Position numbers and translations under genes: made by a program
The notes under the pieces: model-generated
The model's input: the letters and a program-made list of their open reading frames with translations, nothing else
What the model was told of the DNA's origin: nothing
The model's database searches: none
Source: Oligoflexia bacterium
GTDB lineage: Bacteria; Bdellovibrionota; UBA1018
Reading direction: 5' to 3'
DNA: 39,598 nt
NCBI GenBank assembly: GCA_903898645.1
Contig: CAIUGE010000079.1
Location: forward strand, 1 to 39,598
Shown: positions 20,114-27,544 of the stretch, piece after piece
Position numbering within the stretch: the first letter of the stretch is position 1
Layout: each line of letters opens with the position of its first letter

Positions 20114-21304
20114 CTAGGCTATAATCTCAGCTACAACACCTGCGCCAACCGTTCTGCCGCCTTCACGGATAGCAAAACGAAGTTCTTTTTCCATAGCAAT
20201 CGGCGCAATCAACTCTACTTCGATGGCGATATTATCGCCAGGCATAACCATTTCAACATTTTCAGGCAGCGTGACGACACCTGTTACGTCTGTGGTACGG
20301 AAATAAAATTGTGGACGATAACCTTTGAAAAACGGTGTGTGACGACCGCCTTCTTCTTTGGTCAAAATGTAAGCAGATCCCTTGAACTTTTTGTGAGGAG
20401 ACACTGAGCCTGTATGCGCAAGAACCTGACCACGCTCAACATCTTCCTTCTTAGTTCCGCGCAGAAGTGCTCCGATATTGTCGCCAGCTTCACCAAAGTC
20501 AAGCAGCTTACGGAACATCTCAACACCCGTCACAACTGATTTCGTTGTTGGACGAATACCGATAATTTCCACTTCTTCGCCAACCTTGATCACGCCACGT
20601 TCAATTCGACCGGTAACAACCGTACCTCGACCCGAGATCGAAAACACATCTTCAACAGGCATAAGGAACGGCTTGTCGCGTTCACGTGCTGGCTGCGGAA
20701 TATAGGCATCAACCGCTTCCATAAGCTTTAAAATCGCCTCTTCGCCATACTCACTAGCTTCGCCTGCCAACGCCTTAGTTGCAGAACCCTTAATGACAGG
20801 AATAGAATCGCCAGGATACTTATACAACGATAGAAGTTCGCGAACTTCCATTTCAACAAGGTCGAGCAATTCCGGATCATCGACCATGTCGCACTTATTC
20901 AAGAAAACAACAATCGCTGGCACACCAACCTGACGAGCAAGCAAAATATGCTCACGTGTCTGAGGCATTGGACCATCGGCTGCCGAAACAACTAAAATAG
21001 CGCCGTCCATCTGTGCAGCACCAGTGATCATGTTCTTCACATAGTCAGCATGGCCCGGGCAGTCAACGTGTGCATAGTGACGATTCAGCGTCTGGTACTC
21101 AACGTGCGACGTATTAATCGTAATACCACGCGCCTTTTCTTCAGGCGCATTGTCGATTTGATCGTATGCACGAGCTTGCGCCCAGCCTTTCTTTGCTAAA
21201 ACAGACGTAATCGCTGCTGTGAGCGTCGTCTTCCCATGGTCAACATGACCAATTGTTCCAATATTACAATGAGGCTTATTGCGCTCAAACTTTTCTTTCG
21301 ACAT
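20114..21304 (-). CDS. tuf: Elongation factor Tu
   Basis: A 396-residue protein, normal length. G1 GHVDHGKTT, the switch I region with [13 protein letters not shown]3 [10 protein letters not shown]4 NKCD and G5 SATKAL are all present. Domains 2 and 3 are complete ([25 protein letters not shown]). It carries aminoacyl-tRNA to the ribosome. CCGGAGGA precedes the start. Directly upstream are four tRNA genes in the same order as before E. coli tufB, although a terminator-like hairpin lies after the last one. Confidence 0.98.
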   Translation of the reverse strand: MSKEKFERNKPHCNIGTIGHVDHGKTTLTAAITSVLAKKGWAQARAYDQIDNAPEEKARGITINTSHVEYQTLNRHYAHVDCPGHADYVKNMITGAAQMDGAILVVSAADGPMPQTREHILLARQVGVPAIVVFLNKCDMVDDPELLDLVEMEVRELLSLYKYPGDSIPVIKGSATKALAGEASEYGEEAILKLMEAVDAYIPQPARERDKPFLMPVEDVFSISGRGTVVTGRIERGVIKVGEEVEIIGIRPTTKSVVTGVEMFRKLLDFGEAGDNIGALLRGTKKEDVERGQVLAHTGSVSPHKKFKGSAYILTKEEGGRHTPFFKGYRPQFYFRTTDVTGVVTLPENVEMVMPGDNIAIEVELIAPIAMEKELRFAIREGGRTVGAGVVAEIIA

Positions 21305-21364
21305 CTGCTCTGGTCCTCCGGTTTATGCTCTCAACCTTGTCATGTACGACTCTTCTTTCACCTC

Positions 21365-21382
21365 AGTTGCCTTGTGGCAACT
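21365..21382 (-). promoter_or_regulatory. Small hairpin in the tuf leader
   Basis: A 7-bp stem AGTTGCC/GGCAACT with a 4-base loop, about 60 bases before the tuf start on the minus strand. Nothing like a T-run follows. It may be only a leader structure. No convincing separate tuf promoter was found between 21305 and 21500. Confidence 0.4.
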
Positions 21383-21489
21383 TCAGGCACTAGCTCAAGC
21401 CCCTTTAACAAACTTTTCTCTACAAGAGAAATGAATCTACTACCTCGATCGCAGCAGCATTCTCATAGTCCATCTGTGCTACACTACTT

Positions 21490-21535
21490 TTACAAAAAAA
21501 CCAAGCTCCATCTGGCTTTTTTTCCAGATGGAGCT
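21490..21535 (-). terminator. Terminator-like hairpin overlapping the tRNA-Thr(GGT) 3' end
   Basis: The arms AGCTCCATCTGG (21504-21515) and CCAGATGGAGCT (21524-21535) are perfectly complementary over 12 bp with an 8-base loop. On the minus strand they are followed by TTGGTTTTTTTGT. The 5' arm includes the last seven bases of tRNA-Thr with its CCA, so folding the hairpin and folding the tRNA acceptor stem exclude each other. Confidence 0.75.
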
Positions 21536-21605
21536 CTTGACGGGACTCGAACCCGTGACCTCTCCCTTACCAAGGGAGTGCTCTGGCCATCTGAGCTACA
21601 AGAGC
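21529..21605 (-). tRNA. tRNA-Thr (anticodon GGT)
   Basis: Acceptor GCTCTTG/CAAGAGC, anticodon stem CTCCC/GGGAG around TTGGTAA giving GGT, and T-loop TTCGAGT. T73 and an encoded CCA (21529-21531) are present. It is the last of four tRNAs before tuf and the positional equivalent of E. coli thrT. Confidence 0.95.
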
Positions 21606-21610
21606 AAAAA

Positions 21611-21687
21611 TGGAGCGGGAGACGGGACTCGAACCCGCGACCCTCAGCTTGGAAGGCTGATGCTCTAGCCAACTGAGCTACTCCCGC
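21611..21687 (-). tRNA. tRNA-Gly (anticodon TCC)
   Basis: Acceptor GCGGGAG/CTCCCGC, anticodon stem TCAGC/GCTGA around CTTCCAA giving TCC, and T-loop TTCGAGT. CCA is encoded. Five bases separate it from the next tRNA-Thr. It is the positional equivalent of E. coli glyT. Confidence 0.95.
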
Positions 21688-21699
21688 ACGCATATGATC

Positions 21700-21785
21700 T
21701 GGTGGAGAGAGAAGGATTCGAACCTTCGAAGACGTAAGTCGCCAGATTTACAGTCTGGTCCCGTTGGCCGCTTGGGTATCTCTCC
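21700..21785 (-). tRNA. tRNA-Tyr (anticodon GTA)
   Basis: A class II tRNA with a long variable arm (about CGACTTACGTCTTCG). Acceptor GGAGAGA/TCTCTCC, anticodon CTGTAAA giving GTA, encoded CCA. It is the positional equivalent of E. coli tyrU. A possible promoter lies directly upstream. Confidence 0.94.
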
Positions 21786-22076
21786 GCAGTAGAGGGATAC
21801 TATGCTATAGAAGAGTCGAAAGACAAGAAGAAAGTCAATTACCCCAGCCTAAAGGCTTCGATTTGAAGGAAGACCAGGGCAAATAGTCATACAAATTGAC
21901 ACCTATCAGACACCTTCGTCCTTTTTCGTACCTGACAAAACGAAAATAAACCTCATAAGGATCGAAAAGAAGGCGGATTTTAGAAGAAGAACAAAGGGCG
22001 CTACAGTGAGCTGACACAGAGGATGACGCACTCACATCTCAACAGAAAAAGAACAGGGACCCTCGCATAACAATGG
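21786..22076. other. Gap inside the tRNA-tuf operon
   Basis: About 290 bases separate tRNA-Thr(TGT) from tRNA-Tyr, far more than the few bases between the other tRNAs. The small open frame here (21835-22035, minus) has no recognisable content or ribosome site. The possible promoter at 21797-21826 suggests that transcription of Tyr-Gly-Thr-tuf can restart here. Confidence 0.4.
21797..21826 (-). promoter_or_regulatory. Putative promoter upstream of tRNA-Tyr
   Basis: On the minus strand TTGTCT (complement of 21821-21826) and TAGTAT (complement of 21797-21802) are 18 bases apart. They lie about a dozen bases before the tRNA-Tyr 5' end, a distance usual for stable RNA promoters. Confidence 0.4.
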
Positions 22077-22152
22077 TGGAGCTGGAGAAGGGACTCGAAC
22101 CCACGACCTGCGGTTTACAAAACCGCTGCTCTACCAACTGAGCTACTCCAGC
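22077..22152 (-). tRNA. tRNA-Thr (anticodon TGT)
   Basis: Acceptor GCTGGAG/CTCCAGC, D-arm GCTC/GAGC, anticodon stem GCGGT/ACCGC around TTTGTAA giving TGT, T-loop TTCGAGT, encoded CCA (22077-22079). It is the positional equivalent of E. coli thrU. Its first ten bases overlap the last codons and stop of the rlmB-like gene. Confidence 0.95.
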
Positions 22153-22871
22153 GCATTCCCAAGATGCCCGAGCACGAGCGCAGTTGCAACAGAAACATTC
22201 AGCGAGGTTACCACATTACCCACAGATGGAATCCCGCACATCATATCGCATGATTCTGCCGTCAATCGACGCACACCTTTTTCTTCATTTCCAACAACAA
22301 AAAGCCACGAACGATCGCGTGGCACAGACCGAAGCGACGTTTTCGCATGTTCACTCGTACCAAGCACCCAGAGTGAGGCCTCTTTTGCTTTTTCCAATGC
22401 TCGCTGTAAATTCGTCACACGCCAGCATGGCACAGCCTCCATACCACCTGATGCAATATCATAGACAGTTGCAGAAAGCGGTGCCGACCGCAACTCTGTC
22501 ATCACAATGCCTCTCACACCAAAGAAAGCAGCTGATCTCACAATAGCACCGACATTTTGCGGATCTTCCAAAGAATCAAGCGCGACCCAGACGGAATTCT
22601 CAGGGCCTGTGAAAAAATTTTCATACTCGTAGCTGCGTGGCAAAACCCAGGCCTCAGATGCTCCTTGACGCTCCTGGCTTCCTCTTCCTCCCGTCAACTG
22701 CCCACTACAAGGGATCCCTGCTTTTTGCGCTGCTTGCAGAACCTGCCCCCAAGCAGGCGTATGCCGCGCAGGATCGACCCCAATACGAACAACATCCTTA
22801 GGCCTTGCTTGAATTGCAGCAAGCACACTATGAGGATTCAGTAATCGAAGAGCATCAGTAGCTACGCGCAA
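22143..22871 (-). CDS. rlmB: TrmH/SpoU-family RNA 2'-O-methyltransferase (RlmB-like)
   Basis: A 242-residue protein when started at a TTG at 22871, which has GGAGG six bases upstream. The open frame goes on to 22934, but that part overlaps proS and has no homology to the family N-terminus. An N-terminal RNA-binding-like domain is followed by the knotted SpoU domain. Motif 1 is LDSLEDPQNVGAIVRSAAFFG, motif 2 LFVVGNEEKGV, motif 3 IPSVGNVVTSLNVSVATAL, all complete. By family it methylates a ribose using SAM; RlmB acts on 23S rRNA G2251, and TrmH-type tRNA targets are possible. The end is formed by the first bases of tRNA-Thr(TGT): the stop TAG is tRNA positions 8-10. Confidence 0.82.
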   Translation of the reverse strand: MRVATDALRLLNPHSVLAAIQARPKDVVRIGVDPARHTPAWGQVLQAAQKAGIPCSGQLTGGRGSQERQGASEAWVLPRSYEYENFFTGPENSVWVALDSLEDPQNVGAIVRSAAFFGVRGIVMTELRSAPLSATVYDIASGGMEAVPCWRVTNLQRALEKAKEASLWVLGTSEHAKTSLRSVPRDRSWLFVVGNEEKGVRRLTAESCDMMCGIPSVGNVVTSLNVSVATALVLGHLGNALE

Positions 22872-24300
22872 AGATCGCCTCCACACTCTTACCGGTGCTT
22901 TGCGTGCCACAGTGCACACATGCACCATCCACATACTTCACATTACCTGCATCATCAATTGGCAAGCACCGTATTGTCGCCTTTAACTGCTCTTTTAAAG
23001 ATGCCTCGCACGCTACAGCACCACACCACGCACCTCGTACAAAGCCCTGCTCAATATGCTGCGCAAATGTTTCCGGCGCACCTGCGAAGGTCAAGGTCTC
23101 CAACCTTGCCCGGGCACACGCCAACATATCAGCCTGCATCACACCCAAAAGGCGCCTTGATTCACTCACCACCTGTGAAAGCTCCATCTGCAGCTTCTCT
23201 CGCGTATCACGCCTCACAAGTGTCACACTACCACGATCAAGGTCCCGCGCCCCGATATCGATACGTAGAGGCACCCCGTGCAGTTCAGCTTCAGCAAATT
23301 TCCAGCCTGCTTGCTTAGTCTCATCAGCATCGATACGAACCTCTATCCCAAAAGAGCCCAGCTGAGCTGCAACTTGCTGACATGCCTCAAGAACCCGCTC
23401 ATTCCCAACCTTACCTAAGATAGGCACGATAACGATAGGCTCTGCTGCAACTTTTGGCGGCAGCACCATGCCTTGATCATCAGCGTGGGTCATAATCAAA
23501 CCGCCAATCAGGCGCGTTGAAACTCCCCAGCTCGTTTGAAAAACATGCTTTTTCTGTCCATCACGATCTAAAAACATTGTGCCAAATGCTTGGGAAAAAT
23601 GCTGACCTAAATCATGTGAAGTACCTGCCTGCAGTGCCTTACCGTCTTGCATCATAGCCTCAATACAGTACGTCTTATCAGCACCTGCAAAGCGCTCACT
23701 ATCCGTTTTCTGCCCCACAATCACGGGCATCGCCAAGACCTCTTCAGCAAAATCACGATACGAAAAAAGCATCCTGAGCGTCATAGCCCGAGCGTCGTCA
23801 GCAGTCGCATGACACGTATGCCCTTCCTGCCAAAGAAATTCCGTCGTACGCAAAAACAGCCTTGTACGCATCTCCCAGCGCACCACATTCGCCCACTGAT
23901 TGATCGCAAATGGCAAATCCCGGTAGGACTGGATCCACTTGGCCATCATACTGTTAATGATTGTCTCAGAGGTAGGCCTAACAATAAGCTTCTCCTCAAG
24001 ATGCTTCCCACCAGCCTCGGTCACAACAGCGCACTCTGGAGCAAAGCCTTCGACATGCTCTGCTTCTTTTTGCAAAAAACTTTCAGGGATAAAAAGGGGG
24101 AAATAGGCATTCTTCGCGCCAGCCGCACGAATCCGCACATTCAGATGCTGCTGCATCTTCTCCCAGATAGCATAACCCTCTGGACGAATGACCATGCAGC
24201 CCTTGACCGGACTATAGTCAGCAAGCTCAGCTTGGAGCACAATGTCCTGGTACCACCTAGAAAAATCAACTGAACGCTGCATTATCTTCTTCTCTGCCAT
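22855..24300 (-). CDS. proS: Prolyl-tRNA synthetase, archaeal/eukaryotic-type
   Basis: A 481-residue protein from the ATG at 24300; the frame is open to 24387 but only from a TTG with a non-homologous basic prefix. The class II core has motif 2 RWEMRTRLFLRTTEFLWQEG and motif 3 GLIMTHADDQGMVLPPKVA. The anticodon-binding domain follows, and then the extra C-terminal domain with Cys pairs (CGAVAC..., CVHCG) ending ARSY. This is the shorter form without the editing insertion of the E. coli type; it also occurs in many bacteria. It lies directly upstream of rlmB, overlapping it by 17 bases. No good Shine-Dalgarno precedes the start, so the start is approximate. Confidence 0.92.
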   Translation of the reverse strand: MAEKKIMQRSVDFSRWYQDIVLQAELADYSPVKGCMVIRPEGYAIWEKMQQHLNVRIRAAGAKNAYFPLFIPESFLQKEAEHVEGFAPECAVVTEAGGKHLEEKLIVRPTSETIINSMMAKWIQSYRDLPFAINQWANVVRWEMRTRLFLRTTEFLWQEGHTCHATADDARAMTLRMLFSYRDFAEEVLAMPVIVGQKTDSERFAGADKTYCIEAMMQDGKALQAGTSHDLGQHFSQAFGTMFLDRDGQKKHVFQTSWGVSTRLIGGLIMTHADDQGMVLPPKVAAEPIVIVPILGKVGNERVLEACQQVAAQLGSFGIEVRIDADETKQAGWKFAEAELHGVPLRIDIGARDLDRGSVTLVRRDTREKLQMELSQVVSESRRLLGVMQADMLACARARLETLTFAGAPETFAQHIEQGFVRGAWCGAVACEASLKEQLKATIRCLPIDDAGNVKYVDGACVHCGTQSTGKSVEAIFARSY

Positions 24301-25107
24301 GGACGGCATGCTAGCGCATTGTGAGCTACGCTTCAATCCCTTAAAGAAAAAGATGGGAAGAAAAAATGCTCTCTTCCTGAGGATCAAGAGCTATGTTCTA
24401 TTGCCACTAAATATCATAATCGCGCACTATTAGTGTTGATACCAGGCACTAAAAATAAACAATAGATACACTAATTAATATAAACATCTCATGAAACCTG
24501 TTCGTTTTTAGCCGAACTCCTCCTAGATCTGCCGCTCTCTTTCAAGTTCGCTAGTCTTGATCGCCTCGTTATTTGCCTCTTGAAATTCTTCTCCCTTTCA
24601 AACAGGATGGCAGCAAGCCGGCGCCGCAACATCGCACTCTCACATTGGATGCCATGCCCCATGTTATGCGCTGAAGGAAACGCACTCGGATTTGTGGTAT
24701 ACAATGTCCTTCTTCATCCCCCTGGTACCTTCAGACGACAAAGGGGTCAAAGATTCTTCAAAGACACCCTTTGTTCTCTCTCACGTAATTGAGCGCATTT
24801 TTGACGGCGTATCCCTCATCTAAATAACGAGGCGCGTTAACGCTATGCTTTGACGCAGAGACACCCTCTCTGTGAATCAGACGGAAAAAATCGCGTGGAT
24901 AACAAAAAACCCGAGAACTATCTATAATATAAGTGTAAATAATCATAAAGATCAATTCATTATCGCATAGATCTCAAACAGACATTCGTGACCAATTTGC
25001 TGTGCCGAAACAAGGTTGATCTAGGCTTAGAAAATCCTCTTTTATTTTTTATATAATTATCGTACCATCAAAAGAGCTACAAGGGATTGAAACCAGGGAG
25101 AAATAGA
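24301..25107. other. Long AT-rich intergenic region
   Basis: About 800 bases between divergent proS and the LRR gene without a supported gene. Small frames at 24489-24704 and 24758-24955 (minus) and 24580-24792 (plus) have no ribosome site and no recognisable domain. Perfect TATAAT hexamers occur at 24923-24928 and 25052-25057 (plus). The second is about 50 bases before the LRR gene's start and is the better -10 candidate, although no good -35 fits. A short 6-bp hairpin lies at 24856-24872. Confidence 0.4.
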
Positions 25108-26168
25108 ATGCACGTTTTTTCACTAACCTTCATTGTGACACTATTTTGGCATGGTACGGCAGCGATTGCAGCCCCGACCAGGCGCGTTATACGCGAGCAC
25201 GCTGCTAGGGCAGCCGAAGCCCGCGTCGAAGCAGCTCAGGCAGCACAAACCGAGCCTCTTTGCGATGCCCCCCATCAAATGCTGCAGACAGATTATCAAG
25301 CTCTATCCAAGCCGTAACACAACCCGCCGCACAACAAGAACTCGTAGAAAAAACGTTTCCGAATATACAAGAACTGAAGCACTTCTTAGATCAAAGCAAC
25401 GAGAACATTCAAAAACTAAAAATTCAACTCAATTTTCAAATGTCAGAAAGATCATTAGATTTAACAAAATTCAAAAACCTAAAAGAATTACAGATAGTAT
25501 CTAGGCGCCAAGCTCCTTCGCTTTCAATTAATCTTAACACACATACAATAGAATCTTTACGTGTCGTCCCAGGTATAGAAATAGCCAACCTGACTGTAGA
25601 TCGATTTCCAAAACTCAAACTACTTCATGCTCATCTTGACGATAAGGTTCTCAGCTACATCTCGAGTGCACGAACATTAGAAACCATTCAAATACATTCC
25701 ACAAACGAAAACGTTGAGTTTCTCTGCTCTTCAAACATGTCTCACCTAAAAAGCGTTAGTCTTATCTTCACCCCTTTAGGCAAAGCACCTTGGGAAAGGT
25801 GCACGACATCCCATGAAACTGTCCACAGCTTAAATGTGCATATAAATAACCCTAACAATCAAAATGAATCAAAAAATCTAGGCGATTTTTTCAAGTTTGC
25901 TTTTACGTATATGCCGAACATTAAATCCCTAACTATTCGCGAAGGACTCAGTGGTAATACACAAAACTTAACAAACATTATAAAAAGTTTTACTCATCTT
26001 AACTTTCTAGAGATCGGCACACCAAATGACTCAATCATTACCTCAATAGAACAAGCTGCGATAATATCCGGATGGAGTTTTTTACGCAGCAACCCGCCAT
26101 CCTCATCAGGCAGCCGTACAGTAAAAATACTTATCAAAAACACTCCACACTGGATTGTTATCCCTTAA
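25108..26168 (+). pseudogene. Secreted leucine-rich-repeat protein gene, split by a frameshift at a C6 run
   Basis: The first part starts at the ATG at 25108 with AGGGAG upstream. It encodes a signal peptide (MHVFSLTFIVTLFWHGTAAIAA) and an Ala/Glu/Arg-rich helix, and stops at 25315-25317. The second part, open to 26168 in another frame, continues with about 280 residues of irregular leucine-rich repeats (LKELQIV, IESLRVV, LKLLHAH, LETIQIH, LKSVSLI, IKSLTIR, LNFLEIG). It has no start codon or ribosome site of its own apart from a TTG at 25260. The frames overlap at CCCCCC (25267-25272); one more C would join them into one protein of about 353 residues. This is an inactivating indel, a phase-variable or slippage site, or a sequencing error. 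The leader resembles that of the Ala/Glu-rich protein at 33542-33931. Confidence 0.7.
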
Positions 26169-26177
26169 AAAGTTGCC

Positions 26178-27536
26178 TTACGGCACCTCAATCCCAAAGA
26201 GCTTCATCTTGCGATGCAAATGGGTACGTTCAATAGCAAGCGCTTGCGCCGCTTTTGACACGTTCCAATCATGCTCACGGAGCGCTTTGACGATCAAACT
26301 CCGCTCAAATTCTGAACGCGCATCTCGCAAGGTACGCGATTGCGAATCTACTTGAGGAATACCAGGCAAGTACTGCGAAAGCTCCTGTGCGCCAAGCGCT
26401 TCAGCTGAATCGGCAGCTAAAATCACGAGGCGCTCCACACAATTGCGTAACTCGCGCACATTTCCAGGCCATGGCATGGCCTGCAGAATATCCATTGCAT
26501 CTAGCGTGAGTGCACGGTTTTGCCGACCATGCTCTGCGCTGCATTCCTTCATAAAATAGGCAACAAGCTCGGGAATATCCGAGGCACGATCGCGTAATGG
26601 CACAACAGTAAAAGGAATAACGTTGAGCCTATAATAAAGATCTTCACGGAATTGACCATCACGCATTGCTTGATGCAAATCCTTGTTCGTGGCAGCCACA
26701 ATCCTAACATCCACCGAAATAGACTGCCCGCCGCCCAGTCGCTCAAATTTCTGCTCTTGGAGGATACGTAAAATTTTCGCCTGCGTTTTCAGCGACATAT
26801 CCCCAATTTCATCTAAGAACAGCGTCCCTCCATGAGCAAGATCAAATTTTCCCCGGTGGAGCTGGACTGCGCCTGTAAAAGCACCCTTTTCATGACCAAA
26901 GAGCTCACTTTCAATAAGTTCCTCGGGTATAGCAGCGCAGTTCACCTCAATAAAGGGACCCGCATACCGCAACGATAGAGCATGAAGAGCATGGGCAACG
27001 AGCTCCTTGCCTGTACCATTCTCACCAGTAATCAGCACTGAACCCGTTGTAGGCGCTACGCGTGCAATAAGAGCACGCAGATGCTTCATAGCTTCTGAAC
27101 TACCAACCATCACGCGTGAACGATGATTGCGAGAAACCTGACGCCGCAAGGCCTGATTCTCCCGAGCAAGCTCCTCTGTTTGCAATGCTCGCTGCATAAG
27201 TACCAAAAGGCGCTCAAGGGAGAGCGGTTTTTCAATAAAATCGTAAGCACCTAGCTTCATAGCACGTACCGCAGTCTCAATTGTTCCATGCCCTGACATG
27301 ATAAGGACACATTGCTGAGGCACAGCTAAACGCAAGGCCTCCAGTGTTGCCAGTCCATCCATACCTGGCATCCATATATCGAGCAGTACAATACTGACAT
27401 CAATGTGCTTCAGCTTTTCAAGACCTTCAGCACCAGAAAGAGCTGTCTCGACACGGTATCCCTCGTCACGGAGCGCTCCTGCAAGCGACTGGCATATTGC
27501 TTGTTCATCATCAATAATAAGGACACTTCGCGCCAT
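26178..27536 (-). CDS. Sigma-54-dependent response regulator (NtrX/NtrC family)
   Basis: A 452-residue protein. The receiver domain (1-115) carries the acidic pair DDE near 9-11, phospho-acceptor Asp53 and the Lys of EKP (103). The AAA+ domain has Walker A GENGTGKE (171-178), the sigma-54-contacting GAFTGA (218-223), Walker B GTLFLDE (237-243) and an arginine-finger region. A Fis-type helix-turn-helix closes the protein (WNVSKAAQALAIERTHLHRKM). It activates sigma-54 promoters when phosphorylated, most likely by the NtrY-like kinase whose gene ends 8 bases upstream. It resembles NtrX more than NtrC. Targets are unknown; no clear -24/-12 site was noticed nearby. Confidence 0.93.
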   Translation of the reverse strand: MARSVLIIDDEQAICQSLAGALRDEGYRVETALSGAEGLEKLKHIDVSIVLLDIWMPGMDGLATLEALRLAVPQQCVLIMSGHGTIETAVRAMKLGAYDFIEKPLSLERLLVLMQRALQTEELARENQALRRQVSRNHRSRVMVGSSEAMKHLRALIARVAPTTGSVLITGENGTGKELVAHALHALSLRYAGPFIEVNCAAIPEELIESELFGHEKGAFTGAVQLHRGKFDLAHGGTLFLDEIGDMSLKTQAKILRILQEQKFERLGGGQSISVDVRIVAATNKDLHQAMRDGQFREDLYYRLNVIPFTVVPLRDRASDIPELVAYFMKECSAEHGRQNRALTLDAMDILQAMPWPGNVRELRNCVERLVILAADSAEALGAQELSQYLPGIPQVDSQSRTLRDARSEFERSLIVKALREHDWNVSKAAQALAIERTHLHRKMKLFGIEVP

Positions 27537-27544
27537 TTTTTTCC

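Noticed and set aside
21700-22152. Integrative-element attachment at the tRNA cluster
   Set aside because: No repeated tRNA 3' ends and no integrase gene were seen.
22872-22934. N-terminal extension of the RlmB-like protein
   Set aside because: It overlaps proS in another frame, and the TTG at 22871 has a strong ribosome site.
24489-24955. Small open frames on both strands in the proS-LRR gap
   Set aside because: No ribosome sites, no domains, biased composition; treated as chance.
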